Position numbers and translations under genes: made by a program. A stretch of 64,000 nt of DNA from Carposina sasakii (Eukaryota; Arthropoda; Insecta; Lepidoptera; Carposinidae): NCBI GenBank assembly GCA_014607495.2, contig CP053162.1, positions 1,922,001 through 1,986,000 of the forward strand, written 5' to 3'. Below are positions 21,847-30,800 of this stretch, in pieces; position 1 is the first letter of the stretch; every line of letters begins with the position of its first letter. A model generated the notes under the pieces. That model was given only the letters and a program-made list of their open reading frames with translations. It made no database searches and was not told the origin of the DNA.

Positions 21847-24800
21847 CTGAAAAATAGAAATAATTTATTTATAATATAAATAAATCATCATCTTTCTGGC
21901 TTTATCCTATTATATGGCATTGGGGCAATATGGTTTCTTTCAAAACTCATATTGACAAGAATTTAGCGAACCCTGTCAAGTTTTATTGCCATTCTTCTTG
22001 TGCAGGAGTAATAGAACTGGCGAATTATTATTTTTTTGCTTTAGTATGACTCACTTCCTTAAAATATTGTGGTATATTTCATACCATTGCGGAATAAATT
22101 AAAAAAATTGCACGACAATTTTTTTTTGGCGAAACCTATCTTATAATGTAATTAATTATAACGTTAGTTTAAAATATTTAATTGTATCTTTTGGCGTTAC
22201 TATTCGGAAGTTCAAATTTCCATCAAGGGTACGCCCACCACCGGTAGATAGGGCCTGGTGGTTGGCGTACCCTTGATAGAAACTTTAGTGTACCTTCTTT
22301 GTTTAGAGCAAATTAATAATCATTTAATTTCATTAAAATGCCATAGTTTTTACCTAGTTTATCAGCTCCAGTGAGAAACATAACCAATGCGCCGAACCTT
22401 TTCACCCCGCACAAGCCTCTCAGGTAAGCTGTCACAGTCTTCTCTTTATATTTCTCTTTGTTCTCATATAAAAGCTGTAATATCTCCGATAGAACGTCGC
22501 TTTCTAGTGCGTTGGCGAAAATGGACGGGATTTTCGTCGGGTCTATTAGCTGGAAGGAACGAAGGATAATTATCTATTAAAGAAAAAAAGTACAATGAAA
22601 ATTTTGGTTCACACCTCTAATAGCTATGTATGTAAATGTAGCATGCGAGTTGTACGGAAGATATCTAATTACATACATACAGAGATGTTTTTTCGTTGCC
22701 ACCCTTAACGAAGGGTACGTACTCTATATAGGTACATTAAAGTTTATGCCAAAAAATGCTGCGAAACACTGTAATTTTTTTGGAAAAAAATATTACTTAA
22801 TCGGGCGAAACTTATAGTTTGACCCGGTGGCTCAGTGGTGAGAGCGCTGGCACGCGGAATTCAGAGGTCGTGGGTTCGATTCCCACCCGGGTGAGGAATT
22901 TTTTCCATTTCTTTATTAATAATTTTATGAAATTTATAGTGTTCAGTGTTTATGTTCGTTTTTTTTTATAGACAGATATTAATTATTTGTCGTGAAAAAA
23001 ACTTGCTACGCGCGTATATGTGCATTTAAGCCTCGAGCACACCGTTAGCGTATGCGTGCACGTAAGCGTACACGTACCTCTGAGTTTAATGTATAGAACT
23101 GTCACCGCTTGATGTCTATGCTTACGTCTACGCATACGCATCCGGTCTGCCCGCGCCTATACAGTTCCATACATTACAACTCAGAGGTACGTGTACGTCT
23201 ACGCTTACGTGTACGCATACGCATCCGGTCTGCTCGAGCCTTTATGCAGAAAAACGCAGTCTATTTACTCAAATTTGGACCCTAATATCTTGGGTACCGG
23301 ACACATTCCAGGTATACTTCTATGGAGAACAATGGTCGTGATGATGAGGAGATTCCGTAGTATTCGGATACGTTGACGACCAAAAAACATTCTGTATAGC
23401 CAGATCTGCATTAATCTGCGAATGACTTTCCACAGATACGTTTAGCATAGCAGAGTCAGATGTTTTTATTTTATTTATTTACCAAAATCAGATGTCAAGT
23501 GACAAGTTGCTCATAGCCTGAGAGAACGCCCCACCCAACTCCTTAGTCGACTCTTACGATATGAAATCTTCTTCAGCCTATTGCAGTCCACTGCTGGACG
23601 TAGGCCTCCCCCAGGGCACGCCACAAGGCTACTGCCACAGGGGGGTTTTGCCCATAGTCATCACTTTGGGCAGGCGGGTTGGTGACCGCAGTGTGATTTT
23701 CAGACTATGTTGTCAGTACGGGAGCCGCTGCTGCCCGCCTCCCGGAAACCCTCAATTGCTTCGTAATATACTCACGGGCAGGCATGGGTAGTACAAACTC
23801 TACTCTGCCGGCACCACGCGGCTTACGATATAAGATACAGCTGATGTATTCTAGTGACAACCAGGAGGACAATCGCGCAAACTGACAACGGTTTTGCCTT
23901 TCAACTGAATGCTATTGGTTATTGGCTGGCAAATGTGAATAGTTGTAGAGTATGCTTATTTTAAGCATGCTAATGAGCATGTGAGTAGGTACCTCCTGTA
24001 CGTTGCCAAAATCTAGCGCGGTACGAAATGAACATAACGTTTTTGATTATGGATTAGTTTTGATAAATACGTTCAACATAGCGCAATTGCTTCCAATACT
24101 TACAGTAAGATAGTCGCTTCTAGCCTCGCCCTTGTCCTTCAAATACTTCCAATCCGCCATAAACTGCACACTACTGACCGGCGCACTCATGTTCTTCACG
24201 TCCACCTTCTCAGTGGTTATGACATCGGATATCAGTTTTGTTGATTCTGGACTTGGGACCGTTTTATCTCCCTCTCCTTTGGCATCTATGGGTAAGAAAA
24301 TTCTATATTGTGTTATTAAATAACGGCCGGTCAGATAGCCTGAGGAATAAAGTTGATATAAGCCGCGCAGATAAGGAATGAATTGATCTGAAAATGGCGA
24401 CGGTGACGGAAGGTATGGTTTGGCAAAACCATTACTAAATGCCAAATTATATAAGACACATTAAGTGGCACGTTTTAGCAAAAAATTTGGCTGGAAATTT
24501 ACTTCGAAAAAGTAACCTCAAAACATGAAAAATGGGCTTTCAAACGATCAACAGCAATGAGATTAGTCAAAGCGAAACCAGACAATTTTTTTTGCAGCGC
24601 GTACTTCACTGTGTGACTATAGGCGCGCGATACATGTGAGCGAGATAGCATGCGAGCAGACGCCATTTTCAGATCAATTCTTTATGTGCACGGCTTATAC
24701 TGTCTTTGTCCAAAACTTGATCAACTTTATCCTTCTGGCAAACCGGCCGTAAATGTTATACATCCCATAAATACTTACTATTATAAATCCAAAAGGAGTG

Positions 24801-27800
24801 TGGCGAACTTTTTGACAAAATCATTTTTTTCATGAAGCAATTTTTCCATTCGCAAAATTTTCCAATTTGTTATTTTCTCTTTATCGAATTCCCAGGTTTT
24901 CTTTTTTCCCAATAGTAATAATTCAATTCGTAAAATTGAACAATCTTGATAATTCCAAATATGTAGTTTATTACAAATATACAGGCACTGTCGTGAGGAA
25001 TCTAAATAAAATAAACCAGGAATACGCTGGTCATATACGAGCCTCGAGCTGGTCATAACGAGGTCATAGACGGCCGATTGGTCTAGTAGGTAGTGACCCT
25101 GCCTACGACGACTTAGGTCCTGGGTTCGAATTCCGGTAGGTGCAAACATTGATATGATGAATATTGATGTTTGTTTCCGAGTCATGGATGTTTCTATACT
25201 TATCTATGTATTTATATACCGTTACTTAGTACCCACGACACAAGACCTTAGGGATCTTAGTGTGGGACTAGGTTAATGTGTTGTGTAGTGTGTGAATATA
25301 TTATATTATATTCAGGCACTTAATGTCGTATTAAGTTTTTAACTGAACTTTGAATGAAAGAGATAATAATTATAAACCTTGACAGTTCAAAGCTGTACCA
25401 AAAGGAAGTTATTTTTCAAAGCTATCGAAAGATATTATCAAGAATAAATATTGGTAAAGTATGCGTATAGAATAATCACATCTGGTAAAAAGCGATATCA
25501 GTAAATTAAACTTCGGCAAAATCCGCGAAATAAAACAAAAACTCTGGTGAATTTCGCGAATTGAAAAATTTGCTTTAAGAAATAAATTATTTTATCAAAA
25601 AGTTCGCCATAAGTAACTATCTGTCTGTCTCGATTTTACGCCTAACTACTGAACCGATTTAAATGAATTTTGATACACAGGTAGTCTAGAACTTGCGAAA
25701 GGAGATAGGCTACTTTTTATCCCAGGAATATTTTTTAGTCCAGGATAATTTCGACATTCGACATCGACAGTCGGGTAAAAATAGTAAAATAAGATACATT
25801 TGAAGAACAAATACTAACCATGTTTACCAAGAAGTTCGTCAACTCTACCCTTATTGTTATTTCCGTCTCCACGCGCTAGGCTATCTTCTTCTACTATGGA
25901 GATGCGGGTACCTTGTTTCTCTGGTTCACCAAGCGAAATCTCAATTATAGGTATAGATTTTAGAGCTTTCTGGAAGGATATAATAGAATATTAGATTCAC
26001 ACAGCACATTCTCATATCAAGTCTAAACATTTACATATAATAAAAATGTAACGGATCGCTGTCTGTACATGGAAGACATATGAGAAAAAATATTATAGAA
26101 TACCTTTATCAACGCAACAGTACACAAAAGAATGATTTTTGGAATTTTTGTCTGTCGGTTTATCTGTTTGTCGGTTTGTCTGTGCGTTTGTGCACGCTAA
26201 TCTCAGAAACGGCTGAACCGATTTCGATGCGGTCTTCAGGATTATATTGTGACAGATCCCGCTTAACATATAGGCTAATTTTTATCCCGGGAAAATATTC
26301 TTATCCAGGATAATTTCGACATTTTGTTTTTTCCCGAGTCCCGAGCGTCTACTAGTAAATAAATATAACCTACACACAATATCTTAACATAAACATAAAT
26401 AATGATATTCCATAGCCACGTTTAGGATAGCTGGGAGAGATGTGAACGATCAGTGACAAGTTACTCTGTTGTTATAATACGAATATTACCCAAGACATAG
26501 AGGAATAAGATGTAGACATAGAGTGCTAATGTCATACTAACAGTTTCGATGCACCATTAGACTTTTTGGTGCCTCACAATTCCAGTCCTCGACACTTAGA
26601 TTGCATTACTATACGTTACAATACATTAGTAATGTAGTATATTACTATACATTACACTAATAGAATCTAAGTATCAAGGACTGGAATTGTGAGACACCGA
26701 AAAGTCTAATGGTGCATCGAAACAGTTAGTATGACATTAGCACTCTATGACATCTTATTCCTCTATGCCCAAGATCGTATTATACATTAGGGGCATCCCA
26801 CGCTAGCGGTGACCGCATTACTTTTGCATTATCTCTGACGGCCGATTGATATAGTTGTAGGTAGTTGTGCTTGCGACGCCGCCGTTGGTCCTGGGTTCGA
26901 AACCCGGTAGGTGCAAACATTAATATAATTAATATCGATGTTTGTTTCCGAGTCATGGATGGTTCTATACTTATCTATGTATTTATAACTCTTGCTTAGT
27001 ACCCACGACACATGATCTTAGGGATCTTAGTGTGATCGCTTCGCTTCGGTACATAGCAATACATAGCTACAACTTTCCGTAGAAATTTCCACCCCCCATT
27101 TTAGGAAAGTGGGGGGTTAGAAAGAGATAAAAAGTGTAGCCTGTGTCACTCTCCGTCCCTTCAACTATCTCCACTTAAAATATCACGTCAATTCGTCGCT
27201 CCGTTTTGCCGTGAAAGACGGACAAACAGACAGACACACTTTCCCATTTATAATGTTAGTATAGATGTTATTGTATTACCTTACCAGTTTTACCAGTGTA
27301 GTTTGTACCTAATGTCACCTGCTATATTGTAACTAAAAGTGGAAGTTAGTAATTGGCATATTGTTTCTGTTTTGATATGTATACAGAGTGATTTTTGGTC
27401 GTCAACGTTCCCGAAAACTACGGAGTCTCCTCATCATCACGATCATTTTTCTCCATGGAAGCATACCTGGGAAGTGTCTCCGGTCCAAAGTTGAGTAAAT
27501 AGACTGCGTTTTTCTGCATAAATGCACATAGACGCGCGTAGCAGGATTTTTTCACGAAAAATAATTAATATCTGTCTATAAAAAAACTAACATAAACACT
27601 AGACACTATAAATTTCGCACGATCAAGGAATTTCAAAAAATTTTTCAAAAAAAAATTATTTTTTTCCCAGCATTTTTTTTGGCATAAACTTACTTTATTT
27701 CATGTATAGAGTACGTACCCTTCGTTAAAGGTGGCCACAAAAAAACACTCTGTATAGTCGTAAGCTGTTAACTTTCCGAAAAATAAATAAATAAATAAAT

Positions 27801-30800
27801 TACCTTAGATCGCAAATGAGGTGGTTTCTTAACCGGTTTGATAACCGTGAACGGTTCACCAACCGCATCCCTCCATTGCTCTAACTCGGTCATCAGTTTG
27901 GTTTTCGGTTTGGGTTTAAGCGGAGGTGGTTTGTCGTCTAACTCCACTATCTTCTGTGTGTTTGTGGCGGGACTTAGCGGTTTGAGGTCAGACGTAGGGG
28001 TGGTTGATGGCGACGACTTGGATTTCGACTGGAAAATAAAATGATTACGATACAGAAGTATTAACACATTCGCTAAGGCAGATTTTCTAAGCATGCAGAC
28101 CACTGGCGGCTTCTGAATTTTTTGATGGGGTTCACTTTTTACTTATATGAGCGCATGCAAATTTACAGTTTAGAAACGCCGCGCGTGTTTACTCCCTTAT
28201 CGAATTGAGATGATGCAAGTGCAACTCAACTATTATTAAAATTCAGATGACCTAATGAAACACATTAAAGACAACCATATCGCGTTCTAACTCGGACTAA
28301 GCGACATCTAGTGGCCGCATGCGCGAATTAATGTGAGCGGCGCTCCAGATAAGCCAAATTTTTCGTACGAAATCTTCTGTTACACGTACCGGCCTATGCC
28401 GTTATGTCTCTTTCGCACTCATTGAATACAGTACTAGGAATCGTACCAAATTTCGTTTCTTTGGATCGCGATCGCTAGCGCTCCACTCGATACATAAGAT
28501 TACAACTTACTTGAGACGAACGCGTAGACACTATTATATAAATATAGTATAATTTAAACATAATTATAAATATAGAGAAATATAGATTGCCTATGTAATC
28601 TTCGTGGATGGGAGTGCACTGCACCAGTGATGCAGACATTAGTTGAACGCCTAGTGCGAGAACGCAAATACGCGTCGACGACACCTCTAGAAAGCCAAGA
28701 AGACGCAAATATGCAGTCGCCAGCTGTGACTCTTACGACATACACTAACGTATTCTAGTGAAGCCACTCATCATCATAGGACATTGCAGGATCATTGCAA
28801 ATAAAACGAAATCTGTAATTAAGCATTTGGTACAAATTAATATTAAATATTAGTTAGTTATGTTAAATTGGGTTAATAAATGAAAACATGCACATGCTTT
28901 TAATAAAAAAATGAATAAAATTAGTTATACACTAGAATACACTAATGTATAGCTATCGGGATGACGAATAACTTTGCCAATATGTAATTTAGAAAAGAGA
29001 TGGTAAAATTCGTCATCCGAGTAATTGACTCGGTGGCTTAGTGGTTATAGCGGCTGGCACGGTTTGCAGCGGTCGTGGGTTCGATTCCCACTCGGGTGAA
29101 GAGTTTTTTCCATTTTCTTTATTAATAATTTTATAAAGTTATACAGGTGATTTTTGGTCGTCAACGTTTCCGAAAACTACGGAATCTCCTCATCATCACG
29201 ATCATTTTTCTCCATGGAAGCATACCTGGGAAGTGTCTGGTTTCCAAAATATTAGGGTCCAAAGTTGAGTAAATAGACTGCGTTTTTCTGCATAAATGCA
29301 CATAGACGCGCGTAGCAGGATTTTTTCACGAAAAATAATTAATATCTGTCTATAAAAAAACTAACATAAACACTAGACACTATAAATTTTGCACGATCAA
29401 GGAATTTAATTTTTTTTTCAAAAAAAAATTTTTTTTTCCCAGCATTTTTTTTGGCATAAACTTACTTTATTTCATGTATATAATACGTACCCTTCGTTAA
29501 AGGTGGCCACAAAAAAACATCCTGTATAGTATAAAATAAAGAACAAAAATAAATAAACATACACTGGAAAAACATAGCCCTCCCGGTGCAGTGGGATAAA
29601 CACAACATTCCCAGTAAGTATTAGTGTGTTAGTATAAATAGTTACATACCACACTCACCCCCTTGGTGCCCATTCTAGCCGTAATCGCTGCCAGCTGCTG
29701 CCTTGCAGCTTTATTATGAGGTTCTAACTTGATCACTTCTGCCAGATCATGGGAGGCAGCCCGTAAGGAGCCGAGTCTCTCCCGGGCACTAGCACGCCGT
29801 TGGTACGCTTTCACATAGGTTGGGTCGAGGCGGATTGCCTCGTTACAGTCGGTTTCTGCTTGGTGCAGGCTGAAATGTGAAAATATGGTTTCTGAGCTGT
29901 GCGAAAGAGAAACAAACATATATGGTGCTACATTTGTCCCGTTCAGAAGGCTTAGTGCGAGCTGTCAATACAAAGTTGTTCGAGTTAACGAAATTTGTTT
30001 GTGAATGTTAGTTAGCTTGATACTTTTGAAAATAAACATAGTAAAAATTCACAATAGTGTCCATAGTGAAAAAGGACCAATTCAATGCAGAAGGTAAAGA
30101 ATAAGCCCAAAGGAAAACGGCCCCCTGATTACGTAAAAGCAATTAGACTGCAACGGTGCTTACCATCCGGCGCGTTGTGGTCAAGCGTGGCTTACGCTAA
30201 ATTTAAGGTTAATATTTAAAAAAAAACTCCAAAGCCGAAGCCGCGGTCGCGATAATCTCGAGTGTGTGCGTGCACGCAACGAGCGCTCGGCGTCCTCCCG
30301 CGCCCCGCACCTCGCCCCGCGCCCCACGCCCCGCACCTAGCCCCGCGCCCCACGCCCCGCAACTCGCCCCGCGCCCCGCATCTCGCCCAAGCACATATAC
30401 ACACTCAATTATCGCGATCGCGTGGCTTCGGCTTTGCTTTCAGGTATTGTAATCAGGGGGCCGTATATAAATAGAACATAATATTGATAACAAACATATT
30501 TTCCCCACTTTGTTACCTTATAAACAAAATAAAACTTTACCTGTCTTTCTTGAGGTAACACAGGCCTCTGTTAGCGTAGAATATGGCATCATCTTTGATT
30601 AGCTCAATGGCTCTATTGTAGCATGATATAGCCTCATCCCACTTCTGTTGTTTCACAAAACCGTTGCCCTGAAAGACAATGTCATTATAAGAACAACTTT
30701 GACACCTACAATAATCTATGTATATCTATGTAGGTATATAGGGAAAAATTATTGATAATGCCCTATGCTGACGTGACATGATGAAGCGGTGATAGCCCAG

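Larger units (their letters stand above)
22678..23396 (-). mobile_element. MITE-A copy containing two nested insertions (RPAP3 intron 8)
   Basis: On the plus strand the element runs reversed, from ACAGAGATGTTTTTTCG to AAAACATTCTGT. It is split first by a SINE at 22819-22928 and again by a foldback element at 23029-23241. The pieces rejoin into one ordinary copy. Confidence 0.85.

Noticed and set aside
22387..22569. Plus-strand ORF of 60 codons
   Set aside because: It is antisense to RPAP3 exon 9.
22819..22895. Functional tRNA gene
   Set aside because: A and B boxes are present, but the acceptor ends do not pair fully and a SINE body and target duplication follow. The same holds at 2560, 2870, 29030 and 46500.
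25075..25142. tRNA gene at the head of the family C-type SINE
   Set aside because: It recurs at 26836 with the same downstream body and lacks a clean cloverleaf.
27020..27270. Separate transposon with CCCCCCATTTTAGG-type hairpin
   Set aside because: The hairpin is short, and the segment looks like a diverged part of a common dispersed repeat without definable ends.
27838..28044. Plus-strand ORF of 68 codons
   Set aside because: It is antisense to RPAP3 exon 6, whose minus-strand frame matches a known family.
30262..30474. Pro/Arg-rich small ORFs on both strands
   Set aside because: They are translations of the GC-rich tandem in an intronic element, with no coding signature.
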